From contig JAUXRX010000057.1 of NCBI GenBank assembly GCA_030681645.1, positions 124,001 through 188,000 of the forward strand: a stretch of DNA of 64,000 nt, given 5' to 3'. The position numbers and the translations under genes are program-made. Positions 18,357-26,760 of this stretch are shown here, in pieces (positions within the stretch are counted from its first letter, which is position 1; each line of letters begins with the position of its first letter). Under the pieces are notes generated by a model. The model saw nothing but the letters and a program-made list of their open reading frames with translations, searched no databases and was not told the origin of the DNA. This stretch comes from Archangium sp. Lineage in GTDB: Bacteria > Myxococcota > Myxococcia > Myxococcales > Myxococcaceae.

Positions 18357-18416
18357 GACGCTACGGAAATGACGTAGTGCGTCGCATACTCGGCGAAGGT
18401 TGATTCTGTAGTCAAC
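18357..18416. promoter_or_regulatory. Two dyads upstream of the acyl-CoA dehydrogenase gene
   Basis: In the 110-base gap between the MaoC-like stop and the dehydrogenase start are two inverted repeats. One is GACGCTACG...CGTAGTGCGTC at 18357-18383, with a 7-base centre. The other is GTTGATTCTGTAGTCAAC at 18399-18416. They could be operators of a TetR- or FadR-type regulator, or transcript hairpins. No regulator gene is nearby to match them to. Confidence 0.3.
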
Positions 18417-18443
18417 AGCTGACGACGCAGCGCGTTGAAGGAC

Positions 18444-19148
18444 CTATTTCTTCTTCTTCTTCGCCACCTTCTTCGGCTTCGGGGGCTTCTTCGGCTTCGC
18501 AGCCTTCTTCGGCTTCGGGGCTTTGGGAGCCTTCTTCGGCCCGGCGACCTTCTTCCCCTCGGGGCGCGAGTTCGCCCTGGCGGCGCGGGCGGGCTTGCTG
18601 GCCTTCTTCCCCTTCACCGCAGGCGCGGGGACTGGCGTGGGCATGGCGCGAATCGACTCTCGCGGCACGTTGACGATCAGCGGAGGCTGACCCATGCGCG
18701 CCCGGTTCTCGTCTTCCACCGAGTAGAAGACCTTGAGCGTGACGTTGCCGCGAATGACGAGGCCGCCGGTCTGGTTCTCGGCCCACACGTCGAGCTCGAG
18801 GAAGTACTTCCCGTCCTGCCCGTGGCGATCGGCGACGCGGCCCTTGCAGACCAGGGTGTCGCCCGGCCAGAGCATGCGGGTGAAGCGGCACGAGAGGCGC
18901 TTGACGTGCGCGCCGCGGGCCCAGTCACCCACCAGCTGGCCCAGGAAGCCCATGCCGATGGTGTTGGGCGCGACGACCGAGGGCATGCCCGCCGCCCTGG
19001 CGGCCACCTCGTCGACGTGCACCGCGTTGAAGTCGCCCGTGGCACCCGCGTAGCGGGCGAGCTGCACGCGATCGATGGGCGTCTTGGCCATCGCCGGCAG
19101 CTCGTCACCGATGCGGATGTTCTCGAAGTAGAGCTTGCGCGGCGGCAT
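18444..19148 (-). CDS. MaoC-like hot-dog dehydratase with lysine-rich tail
   Basis: A 234-residue protein. Residues 1-140 are an (R)-specific enoyl-CoA hydratase (MaoC) hot-dog domain; the active-site region YAGATGDFNAVHVDEVAARA holds the D-x4-H pair. The last 65 residues are a Lys/Pro/Ala repeat (KKAAKPKKPPKPKKVAKKKK), like a histone H1 tail, with no counterpart in ordinary MaoC proteins. The ATG overlaps the stop of the partner dehydratase gene (ATGA), so the two are probably a heterodimer, as in two-part hydratases. The tail could bind DNA, RNA or acidic surfaces; this is inference. Confidence 0.85.
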   Translation of the reverse strand: MPPRKLYFENIRIGDELPAMAKTPIDRVQLARYAGATGDFNAVHVDEVAARAAGMPSVVAPNTIGMGFLGQLVGDWARGAHVKRLSCRFTRMLWPGDTLVCKGRVADRHGQDGKYFLELDVWAENQTGGLVIRGNVTLKVFYSVEDENRARMGQPPLIVNVPRESIRAMPTPVPAPAVKGKKASKPARAARANSRPEGKKVAGPKKAPKAPKPKKAAKPKKPPKPKKVAKKKKK

Positions 19149-19594
19149 CAGGACTCCCTCGTGGTGCGCACGACGTAGGTGCGGCGCACCTTCAAGACCA
19201 GCTGCCCGCTCTCGTCGCGGCCCTCGTCTTCGACCACGGCGACCTCGACGCGGCCGGCGGGGCTGGGGCGCTCGCCCACTTCCACCACCCGGCTGGTCAT
19301 CAGCAGGCGATCGCCGGCGATCACCGGCCGCTCGTAGTCGACGGACCACTCGGCCAGCAGCAGGTGCTTGCCGGGAACGCCCAGCAGCTCGCGCAGGTCG
19401 GTGCCCGCGGTGAAGGCGAGGGGGAACGACGGGGGCGCCACGATGCCGGGGAAGCCCGAGGCGCGGGCGTATTCCGCGTCGAAGTAGCTCGGGTTGTAGT
19501 CGCCCAGGCTCTCGGCGAACCGGCGAATGGCGCCCTTCTCGACCTCACACAGCGTCGGCGGCGTGGTGCGTCCCACAGCGTTGCGATCGAGCAT
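19148..19594 (-). CDS. FAS1-like / MaoC N-terminal hot-dog dehydratase
   Basis: A 148-residue hot-dog protein: EKGAIRRFAESLGDYNPSYF and ARASGFPGIVAPPSFPLAFT are typical of the FAS1-type dehydratase N-terminal half (MaoC_dehydrat_N). On its own such a half usually lacks the complete catalytic pair and works with a second MaoC half, here the overlapping downstream gene. The start at 19594 has AAAGGAG about 11 bases upstream. It likely hydrates or dehydrates a beta-hydroxyacyl thioester. Confidence 0.85.
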   Translation of the reverse strand: MLDRNAVGRTTPPTLCEVEKGAIRRFAESLGDYNPSYFDAEYARASGFPGIVAPPSFPLAFTAGTDLRELLGVPGKHLLLAEWSVDYERPVIAGDRLLMTSRVVEVGERPSPAGRVEVAVVEDEGRDESGQLVLKVRRTYVVRTTRES

Positions 19595-19613
19595 CAGTCG
19601 GTGCGCTCCTTTT

Positions 19614-20693
19614 TCAGCGGGCTGCGGGCAACTCCAGGACGGTGAGCAGGCCGGGCTGGGCGGCAGAGACCCGCGGCGCGGCGTTGACGACGAGGTTGGC
19701 GGTGGCACGATCTCCGGCGAGCCCGCCCGGAATCGACATGCGCACGGGGGGGTCGGCGTCGAGCTCGATGGTGTCGCCCGGCTCGTCTGCGCCGACGGCG
19801 ATGGTGAGCTCGAGGCGCACCCGTTCCTGCCCTTCGGCGAGGCCCACCGCGACCTGGTGAATGCCGGCCACCCTGCCCTTCTTCACCGGGAACGCGCCGC
19901 CGGTGATGTCTTCTTCGGCGAACACGGGGGTCAGCTCTTCTTCGTAGTCGTCGCAGTCGATGCCCAGGCCCAGCGCACACAGCGCGGTCGATTCGACCAG
20001 GCCGACGTGACCGACGGCGTCTTTGTCCACCAGGGCGAAGAACTCGTCTTCGGTGAGGCCCGCGCCCACCTTGCGCTGCAACCCCGCCCGGCGGGTGCGC
20101 GCGTCGACCACGCGGGACACCTTCGCGTGGCGCACCGGGCCGCAGATCTGCCCGAGCGTGGCGACGAGGCGATCCATCACGAAGCCGGGGTTGATGCCGG
20201 TGCCGATCACCGTGGTGCCCGCGCGCTGCGCCGCCGCGTCTATTTTTTCGGCGAGGGCGGCGTGGTTGAACCAGGGAAAGGCGAGCTCTTCGCAGGTGCT
20301 GACCACGTGCATGCCGAAGGTGAGCGCCTCGAGCACCTGGTCGGTGACCTGCGGGAGCTTGGACCCCGTCGCGTGCAGCAACACCACGCCGCGGCGGCGG
20401 CCCACGGCCTGGCCGATGGTCGAGCTGATCTTGAAGGTGCCGGCGGGCAGGCCGAGCACGTCAGAGAGCTTCTTGCCGGCGAGCGAGGGCGACTTGTCGA
20501 CGGCGCCGATCAGCTCGAGCTCTTCCGATTGCAGGGCGGCGCGCGCGATTTCCTGGCCGATGAAACCCAGCCCCATCACCACCACCGGCACCGGACCATC
20601 TTCATTACCGCCGCGCACTTCGCCGCGAGCGGCCGCCGTGCCGCCTGACTTTTCGTCCTTCCGCGCTCCCCCTGCGGGTCCACCTCTCGCCAT
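19614..20693 (-). CDS. NAD(P)-binding dehydrogenase of the dihydrodipicolinate reductase-like family
   Basis: A 359-residue protein. After a 40-residue variable N-terminus there is a Rossmann nucleotide-binding stretch (VVVMGLGFIGQEIARAALQS). LLHATGSKLPQVTDQVLEAL and GTGINPGFVMDRLVATL resemble 2,4-diaminopentanoate dehydrogenase and dihydrodipicolinate reductase-like enzymes. The ATG at 20693 is the first in the frame after the 129-base divergent promoter gap; the true start could be further in, nearer the Rossmann fold. It heads the operon with the dehydratases and acyl-CoA dehydrogenase, which suggests amino-acid or branched-acid catabolism. The substrate is unknown. Confidence 0.75.
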   Translation of the reverse strand: MARGGPAGGARKDEKSGGTAAARGEVRGGNEDGPVPVVVMGLGFIGQEIARAALQSEELELIGAVDKSPSLAGKKLSDVLGLPAGTFKISSTIGQAVGRRRGVVLLHATGSKLPQVTDQVLEALTFGMHVVSTCEELAFPWFNHAALAEKIDAAAQRAGTTVIGTGINPGFVMDRLVATLGQICGPVRHAKVSRVVDARTRRAGLQRKVGAGLTEDEFFALVDKDAVGHVGLVESTALCALGLGIDCDDYEEELTPVFAEEDITGGAFPVKKGRVAGIHQVAVGLAEGQERVRLELTIAVGADEPGDTIELDADPPVRMSIPGGLAGDRATANLVVNAAPRVSAAQPGLLTVLELPAAR

Positions 20694-20822
20694 AGATGTC
20701 GAGAATGGTACGCGAGCAGATCCGTCGGGCGAGAAGTTTTCCGCCCCGCTCCCTCGGAAAACCATGTGTGCCTTCATCACACCCGCCTCGGAAGGCGTCT
20801 GCCGGTATGTTCCCGCGACCTC

Positions 20823-21926
20823 ATGGCACCCCCGATCGAGCGCTTCCTGGTTGTCGACGACGATCCCTCGATCACCGACGCGATCAGCAAGGTCGTGAAG
20901 TCGATGGGCTTCGAGACGATCTCCCACACCGACCCCCGGGAGGCCGCGAAAGAGACCGAGTTCGACCTGGTGATCACCGACTTCATGATGCCGCACATGT
21001 CGGGGGTCGAGCTGCTGCACGCCCTGCGGGCGGCGCGCCCCGAGGCGGTGCGGTTGCTGGTCACCGCGGCCAACGACTTCAAGGTGGCGATGAAGGCGGT
21101 GAACGAGGGCGAGGTCTTCAAGCTGATGAGCAAGCCGTGGGGGCTCAACGAGCTGCGCTCGGCCATCACCTCGGCCGTCGAGTACCACCGGCTGATCCAG
21201 GACAACAAGCGGCTCACCCGCGAGCTGGGCCAGCGCAACGGCGAGCTGACCGCCCTCAACGCCACGCTGGAGCAGCAGGTCACCGAGCGCACCACCGGCC
21301 TGCTCGAGGGCATGATCCGCGCGCTCGACTACCGCGACACCGAGACGCAGTGGCACTCGTGGCGCGTGGCGCGCTTCACCCGGCGCATCGCCGAGGCGAT
21401 GGGGATCACCGGCGAGCAGCTGGTGCACATCGAGCAGGGGGCGCTCTTGCACGACATCGGGAAGATCGGCGTACGCGACGCGATCCTCCTCAAGCCCGGC
21501 CCGCTCACTCCCGAGGAATGGGTCGAGATGAAGAAGCACCCGGAACTCGGCTTCCGCATGCTGCAGAACATTCCCTACCTCAAGCCCGCGGCCGACATCG
21601 TCTACCAGCACCAGGAGAAGTGGAACGGCCAGGGGTACCCGCGCGGCCTCAAGGGCGAGGAGATCACCATCGGGGCGCGGCTGTTCTGCATCGCCGACAC
21701 CATGGACGCGATCTGCAGCGACCGGCCGTATCGCAAGGGCAGCACGCTCGAGGTGGCGATCACCGAGATCGGCCGCCTGGCGGGCACCCAGTTCGATCCG
21801 AAGGCGGTGGAGACGTACCTGGCGATTCCCCCCACGGAGTGGGTGCGCATTCGCCACGACATCGAGCACCTCGAGCAGGTCGACAGGCGGCGCACCACGG
21901 GCGAGATCCCGATCGTCAAGGGCTGA
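20823..21926 (+). CDS. Response regulator with HD-GYP output domain
   Basis: A 367-residue protein. The receiver domain (1-125) has the acidic pair in VVDDDPS and the phosphoacceptor aspartate in DLVITDFMM. A short coiled coil (about 130-165) leads to an HD-GYP domain (about 170-350) with HDIGKIG and QHQEKWNGQGYPRGL. HD-GYP domains hydrolyse cyclic di-GMP. The usual HHE triplet reads HQE here, a small change at a metal-site motif. The kinase gene starts two bases downstream, so the two are co-expressed. Confidence 0.92.
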   Translation: MAPPIERFLVVDDDPSITDAISKVVKSMGFETISHTDPREAAKETEFDLVITDFMMPHMSGVELLHALRAARPEAVRLLVTAANDFKVAMKAVNEGEVFKLMSKPWGLNELRSAITSAVEYHRLIQDNKRLTRELGQRNGELTALNATLEQQVTERTTGLLEGMIRALDYRDTETQWHSWRVARFTRRIAEAMGITGEQLVHIEQGALLHDIGKIGVRDAILLKPGPLTPEEWVEMKKHPELGFRMLQNIPYLKPAADIVYQHQEKWNGQGYPRGLKGEEITIGARLFCIADTMDAICSDRPYRKGSTLEVAITEIGRLAGTQFDPKAVETYLAIPPTEWVRIRHDIEHLEQVDRRRTTGEIPIVKG

Positions 21927-21928
21927 CG

Positions 21929-23329
21929 ATGTCCACCGACGACGAGAGTGGCGACACGGTCGCGTCCCGGCTGGCGACTGCGCGCGAAACCCCGGCCGCC
22001 TCGGCCATGGGCAGCGCGCGGTACCAGCGCGGCCGGGAGCTGGGGCGCGGCGGCATGGGCCGGGTGGTCGAGGCGGTGGACCTCCAGTTCAACCGCGCCG
22101 TCGCGGTGAAGGAGCTCACCGGCGAGGGTGAGCGCCGCTTCGCGCTCGAGGCGTTGATCACCGGCGGGCTCGAGCACCCGGGCATCGCCAGCGTGCACGA
22201 GCGCGGCGTCGATGAGCAGGGCCGCCCCTGGTACGTGATGCGCAAGGTGAAGGGCCACACGGTGGCCGAGCTGCTCGCCGAGGCGCAGTCGATGAGCGAG
22301 CGCTTCAAGCTGCTGCCGGTGATCGTGCGCACGGCGCAGACGCTCGCCTACGCGCACGCGAACGGCGTGATTCACCGCGACGTGAAGCCCGCGAACATCA
22401 TGGTGGGGGCACACGGTGACGTGGTCCTGCTCGACTGGGGCATCGCGCGGGCGAAGGGGCTCAACTTCGACTCGGGCTCGGGCTCGGGCTCGGGCGACGC
22501 CGCGCGGGCTGCGGCCACCGACGCCACGGCGGTCGGCGCGGTGGTGGGCACGCCCGCGTACATGTCACCGGAGCAGGCAGCCGGCCGCACCGACGAGCTC
22601 GACGAGCGCACCGACGTGTTCGCGCTCGGCGCGTTGCTGTACCACGTGCTCACCGGCCAGCGGCCCTACGAGGGGAACGGCATCGACGAGGTGCTGGTCA
22701 GCGCGCGCGCAGGGCGCACGAAGCCGGTGCAGGAGCTCGAGCCGAAGGTGCCGCGGCAGCTCGCGGAGATCTGCGCGAAGGCGATGGCGAAGCTGCCGAA
22801 CGATCGCTTTCGCAACGCCAGCGAGCTGGCGTCGGCGCTGGAGAACTTCGAATCAGACGCCGTGCTGCAGACGCCGGCCGCGGTGGTGGGCAACGCGCTG
22901 ATCTCCACCGTGCTGACGCTGACCGCCGGCCTGGCGGTGGTGCTCGCGGTGCTGGCGGGGGTGATGGTGCCCCTGTTCCTCGAGACCGACCTGAGCAACG
23001 CCATGAGCGCGATGGGCGTGGTGGGCCTTTCCCTGTCGACGATCGAATGGGCGACCCGCGGCCGTCATGCGCTCGCGCCGCTCACCCTGGCGATCGCGCT
23101 CAGCACGTTCTGCCTCTCGATGCTCATCGCCAGCTTCTCGATCGCCGTGGCCCTGCCCGAGCTGAGCGCGCCGGCCGAGCCGGTCGCCCTCACCAGGATG
23201 CTGCGCGAAGCGCTCGGTGCGCTGGGCGTGGGCGCGGGGCTGTGTGGCGCGCAGTTGATGTTCTGGGGCATCGCGCGCCGCCGCGCGCTCGTCGCCGCGC
23301 AGGGCGTCGCACGGGCCGCCCTCATCTGA
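21929..23329 (+). CDS. Membrane-anchored Ser/Thr protein kinase
   Basis: A 466-residue Hanks-type kinase. It has a glycine loop ELGRGGMGRVVEAVD, lysine in AVKEL, catalytic loop HRDVKPANIM, a metal-binding DWG in place of DFG (LLDWGIARAKG), and MSPEQ. A Gly-Ser run encoded by four hexamer repeats (22471-22494) sits in the activation segment region, followed by TDATAVGAVVGTPAYM with candidate phosphothreonines. After residue 310 come four membrane helices and no sensor domain. It is coupled to the HD-GYP response regulator upstream. Confidence 0.92.
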   Translation: MSTDDESGDTVASRLATARETPAASAMGSARYQRGRELGRGGMGRVVEAVDLQFNRAVAVKELTGEGERRFALEALITGGLEHPGIASVHERGVDEQGRPWYVMRKVKGHTVAELLAEAQSMSERFKLLPVIVRTAQTLAYAHANGVIHRDVKPANIMVGAHGDVVLLDWGIARAKGLNFDSGSGSGSGDAARAAATDATAVGAVVGTPAYMSPEQAAGRTDELDERTDVFALGALLYHVLTGQRPYEGNGIDEVLVSARAGRTKPVQELEPKVPRQLAEICAKAMAKLPNDRFRNASELASALENFESDAVLQTPAAVVGNALISTVLTLTAGLAVVLAVLAGVMVPLFLETDLSNAMSAMGVVGLSLSTIEWATRGRHALAPLTLAIALSTFCLSMLIASFSIAVALPELSAPAEPVALTRMLREALGALGVGAGLCGAQLMFWGIARRRALVAAQGVARAALI

Positions 23330-23371
23330 CACGTCTGCCGGTGTCCGAATCGCGCCCGCGGCGCACGAAGT

Positions 23372-23392
23372 GCATGGCGCATTGCACCATGC
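23372..23392. promoter_or_regulatory. Perfect 6-bp inverted repeat upstream of the small membrane protein
   Basis: GCATGG, 9 bases, CCATGC. It lies 66 bases before the start of the 52-residue membrane protein and might be an operator. No cognate regulator is evident. Confidence 0.25.
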
Positions 23393-23457
23393 GTGCGTTC
23401 TCAGCTGCTTGGGCGCGGCACGGCCGATGCCTCGTGATGAGCAGAAAGGAGCACACC

Positions 23458-23616
23458 ATGTTGAATCTCCTGTGGGCTCTCGCTGGAATCTTCATCGTGC
23501 TGTGGGTGCTGGGTCTTTCGTTTCACTTCGTCGGTGGCGGCCTCATCCACCTCCTGCTGGTGCTGGCCGTCATCACCGTCATCGCCCGGTTGGTGACGGG
23601 CCGCCGCGCCGTGTAG
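23458..23616 (+). CDS. Small two-helix membrane protein (lmo0937-like)
   Basis: A 52-residue protein consisting of two hydrophobic segments (LLWALAGIFIVLWVLGLSF and LIHLLLVLAVITVIARLVTG) joined by HFVGGG. This layout matches the lmo0937/DUF5670 family of tiny, often stress-induced membrane proteins. The ATG has AAAGGAG at good spacing. It is 128 bases downstream of the kinase gene and 13 bases before the acyltransferase gene. Confidence 0.75.
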   Translation: MLNLLWALAGIFIVLWVLGLSFHFVGGGLIHLLLVLAVITVIARLVTGRRAV

Positions 23617-23629
23617 CCAGGGGCACCTC

Positions 23630-24319
23630 ATGTTGACCCCATCATGGGTACAGGGCGCCGAGCTCGCAGGCGAGCCTCGGGTGTATCTCGATCCGCGCAC
23701 TGCGGGCCTCTCTGGGCTGGCCCGCAAGGCCTTGCTCTTCGTGGTCAATGGCCTGCGTGTGCCCTTCGTGCTGCGAGGCGTGCAGCGCCTGGGGCGCGGC
23801 GTTCGCGTACGCGGCCACGCGCCGATCATTCAGAACGTCGGGGGGACCATCGAGCTCGGCGCGCACGTGTTCTTCGACGCGCCGCTGACGGCGGCCTACC
23901 TCGACGTCGAGCCCGGGGCGCTGCTGTCGATCGGCGACGACGCCTACCTCCACGACAACGTCTGGATTGGGGCGACCAGGCTGGTGAAGATCGGCGAACG
24001 GGCGCTCATCGCGCCGGGCGTGCGCATCATGGACAACGCCTACCACGACCTTCACGATCGGCACGCCCGCCCCCCTTCGCGCCCCGTGGTGATCGAAGAC
24101 GACGTGTGGATCGCCTTCGACAGCCTGATCGGCCCGGGCGTGCACATTGGGAGAGGCGCGGTGGTGGGTGCGCACTCGATCGTGACGAGCGACGTGCGCC
24201 CCTTCAGCGTGGTGGCGGGCGCTCCTGCCAGGGAGATCCGCCAGCTCGACCGCGCGGCGTTCGAGCGATCGCGGCTGCGCCCCAGGGCTCAGGACGCCGC
24301 GCGGCCCTCCGTCGCCTGA
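23630..24319 (+). CDS. Left-handed beta-helix (hexapeptide) acyltransferase
   Basis: A 229-residue protein with hexapeptide repeats from about residue 60 to 195 (GTIELGAHVFFDAPLTAAYL, IGDDAYLHDNVWIGA, IGRGAVVGAHSIV), ending in PFSVVAGAPAREIRQL. This is the O-acetyltransferase pattern seen in sugar and lipopolysaccharide modification. The catalytic histidine is probably in DNAYHDL. Start at 23630 with AGGGG upstream. Its last 31 bases overlap the convergent chemoreceptor gene. Confidence 0.88.
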   Translation: MLTPSWVQGAELAGEPRVYLDPRTAGLSGLARKALLFVVNGLRVPFVLRGVQRLGRGVRVRGHAPIIQNVGGTIELGAHVFFDAPLTAAYLDVEPGALLSIGDDAYLHDNVWIGATRLVKIGERALIAPGVRIMDNAYHDLHDRHARPPSRPVVIEDDVWIAFDSLIGPGVHIGRGAVVGAHSIVTSDVRPFSVVAGAPAREIRQLDRAAFERSRLRPRAQDAARPSVA

Positions 24320-25737
24320 CCGCCGACCAGCGCCTGCAGGTCGAACATCGACTGGGTGAACCGCGATGACTCGTCCTTCAGCTCGTTCGACACGCTGGCG
24401 CTCTCCTGCGCGCTGGCGGCGTTGCTCTGGGTGATTTGATCGAGCCTGCTCATCGCCGCGTTGAGCTGCGTGATGCCTTCGCTCTGTTCGCGCGAGGCGA
24501 CCGCGATCTCGGCCACCAGCGCGTCTGCCTTGCGCGCGCCGGCGACGATGCGCCCCAGGCTGCCCGAGACGCGCTGGTTGATCACCACCCCCGCGGCCGC
24601 CTTCTGAATCGAGTCTTCGATGCGGGCCGCGGTCTCCTTCGCCGCGCTCGCGCTCTTCACCGCGAGGCTTCGCACCTCGTCAGCGACCACCCCGAACCCC
24701 TTCCCCGCCTCACCGGCGCGCGCGGCCTCGACCGCGGCGTTGAGCGCGAGGATGTTCGTCTGGAAGGCGATGTCGTCGATGGTCTTGATGATGGTCGCGA
24801 TGCCCCGGCCCGAGGCCTGGATCGCCTCCATGGCCGAAGTCAGCGCCGCCAGGTCTCCCGCGCCCTGGTCGGCGGCGTCCCGCATCTCGCCCGTGAGCGA
24901 CTTCGCGTGGGCGGCGCGCTGGGCGTTGTTGCGCGTCACGCTTTCCATCTGCGTGAGCGAGGCGCCCGTCTCCTCGAGCGCCGAGGCCTGGTGGCTGGTG
25001 CTGCGCGCCAGGGACTGGCTGGCGGTCGAGATGACGGTCGAGGCGGCGTCGACCTGGGTGGCGCCCGAGGCGAGCGCGTCGATCAGCACCCTGAACGCCC
25101 GCGGAATGCTGCGTGCCACCAGCCAGCCAATCAGCGCGATGAGCAGCAATGAGAGCGCCACGCCTCCCGCGAGGATCCAGGTGAAGGTCTGGCGCGCCGC
25201 CTCAGCGTTGTCGTGCACCACCTTCGATTGGCGCTCGAGCAACTCACTGGTGGCGGCCATCTTCCCCTCGAGCGCGCGGAACTTCTCGGAGAAGAGGTCC
25301 ATGCCCGCCTTCGCCTCAGCGGGGTTGGTGCGCGCGAGCTGCACCATCTGCCTGGACGCGGCGATGTACTCGTCGAGGGGCTGACGGACCGAGGCGAGCG
25401 CCGAGCGGCTGGCCGGGTCGAGAGGCAACCGCTCGTTCGCGGCGAGCGAGGCCTGGAAGCGCGCGACGTGTTCCTCGACGCTCTGCTGCACCTCGCCCTC
25501 GTCCCCCGCCGCCCCGTCGAGCGCGGTGAGCCGCGCGTCGAGCACGTCCGCGCGCAGGGCGTCGTGCATCATGTCGGCCTCGAGGTGGTTCTTGAGGGCC
25601 TCGGCGATTACCAGGAGCTCTGCCTCGCGAGCCACGCCGCGCCGGAACTCCGCGTTCACGACGACCGCGAAGCTCACCATCACCATCGCGACGACGCCGA
25701 CCAGCCCGCCGATCTTCTGGTTCACGCTCAAGTGCAT
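24289..25737 (-). CDS. Methyl-accepting chemotaxis protein
   Basis: A 482-residue receptor. It has an N-terminal membrane helix (IGGLVGVVAMVMVSFAVVV), a helical periplasmic domain (about 30-185, 4-helix bundle type), a second helix (LAGGVALSLLLIALIGWLVA), and a cytoplasmic signalling domain with the conserved hairpin tip GKGFGVVADEVRSLA. The ATG at 25737 is preferred to an upstream TTG. No che genes are adjacent, so it is an orphan receptor. Its 3' end overlaps the acyltransferase gene by 31 bases. Confidence 0.92.
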   Translation of the reverse strand: MHLSVNQKIGGLVGVVAMVMVSFAVVVNAEFRRGVAREAELLVIAEALKNHLEADMMHDALRADVLDARLTALDGAAGDEGEVQQSVEEHVARFQASLAANERLPLDPASRSALASVRQPLDEYIAASRQMVQLARTNPAEAKAGMDLFSEKFRALEGKMAATSELLERQSKVVHDNAEAARQTFTWILAGGVALSLLLIALIGWLVARSIPRAFRVLIDALASGATQVDAASTVISTASQSLARSTSHQASALEETGASLTQMESVTRNNAQRAAHAKSLTGEMRDAADQGAGDLAALTSAMEAIQASGRGIATIIKTIDDIAFQTNILALNAAVEAARAGEAGKGFGVVADEVRSLAVKSASAAKETAARIEDSIQKAAAGVVINQRVSGSLGRIVAGARKADALVAEIAVASREQSEGITQLNAAMSRLDQITQSNAASAQESASVSNELKDESSRFTQSMFDLQALVGGQATEGRAAS

Positions 25738-25905
25738 CGCGCTGCGCAATGCAGCGGTCGTGCCCGCGAGCAGTCCTTCTGAGCGCCAGCAGTTGGGGGT
25801 CGACTTCCGAGGTCAACGAGCACCCGATGGGAGGAAGCCGACTCGCCTCGAAGCTGACGGATTCGAGGGTGTTCGAGGGGATCGCACCTTGCACGAGGGG
25901 CGTTC

Positions 25906-26760
25906 ATGAACCCATTTCGCCTCGCAGCACTCGCCGCGCTCACCAGCCTGAGCGCCTTCGCCAATGAAGTGCGCCTCGACGGGTCCGAAGAGACGGAGCC
26001 GGAGACCGTGGAGGCGCAGGCCTGCCGCCCGACCATCGCCTGCATGGCTGAGCTCGTCCCCGCGGGCTTCTTCGAGGTGGAAGCGGGCTACGGGGGCCGC
26101 GTCGCCAGCGGCCAGGCGACGCACAGCGGCCAGCTGCTGCTCAAGTACTCGGTGCTCGATCACCTGCAGCTGCAGCTCGCCACCAACAACCTCTTCCTCG
26201 TGGGCGCGGGCACGCCGGCGCGCGCGGTCGACGGGGTGATGCCCGGCCTCAAGTGGCTGATCAACGACCAGGGCACGTGGGCGCCTTCGAACGCGCTCTC
26301 GGTGCACCTGATGATGCCCACGCACGGCTTCGAGGGCGCCGCGCAGCAGACGTACGATCTGCAGGCGTGGTGGTACGTGTCGAAAGACATCTCGTTCGTG
26401 CACGCCGACTTCAACCTGATGCTCAACGTGTTCGACCTGGGTGGCACGCCCACGCCGCAGGGCCTCTCGACCCTGGCCGTGGCGTTCGACCTCACCCGGG
26501 GTTTCGGCTTCTTCACCGAGCTGTATTCGACGTGGGGCAACGCGCAGGCGGTGCCGCTCGACGGAGGCTCGCTCAACGGCTTCTCCTTCGCGCCGATCGA
26601 CGAGCTGGTCTTCGACGTCGGCGTCGACGTGGGCCTCTACCAGGCGAACCGCGCGCTCACCGTGTTCGCCGGCGTGACCTTCGTGCCGCACCGCAAGAGC
26701 CGGGTGCCGCTGGTGCGCGCGCCTGCGCAGCCTGCGGGCACGGTCGCCTCGAGCCTTTGA
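25906..26760 (+). CDS. Secreted or outer-membrane beta-rich protein, unknown
   Basis: A 284-residue protein with a cleavable signal (MNPFRLAALAALTSLSAFA). Alternating aromatic/hydrophobic strands follow (GFFEVEAGYGG, HLQLQLATNNLFLVG, DISFVHADFNLMLNVFDLGG, VFDVGVDVGLYQANRALTVF). This resembles the MetA-pathway phenol-degradation/transporter-like outer-membrane barrels, but the match is by pattern only. Two cysteines early in the mature part (CRPTIAC) may pair. It converges with the HEAT-cyclophilin gene; the stops abut. Confidence 0.6.
   Translation: MNPFRLAALAALTSLSAFANEVRLDGSEETEPETVEAQACRPTIACMAELVPAGFFEVEAGYGGRVASGQATHSGQLLLKYSVLDHLQLQLATNNLFLVGAGTPARAVDGVMPGLKWLINDQGTWAPSNALSVHLMMPTHGFEGAAQQTYDLQAWWYVSKDISFVHADFNLMLNVFDLGGTPTPQGLSTLAVAFDLTRGFGFFTELYSTWGNAQAVPLDGGSLNGFSFAPIDELVFDVGVDVGLYQANRALTVFAGVTFVPHRKSRVPLVRAPAQPAGTVASSL

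Noticed and set aside
20694..21869. Extension of the dehydrogenase gene to start at 21869
   Set aside because: The extra part is antisense to the HD-GYP regulator and has no similarity to the dehydrogenase family; the ATG at 20693 fits.
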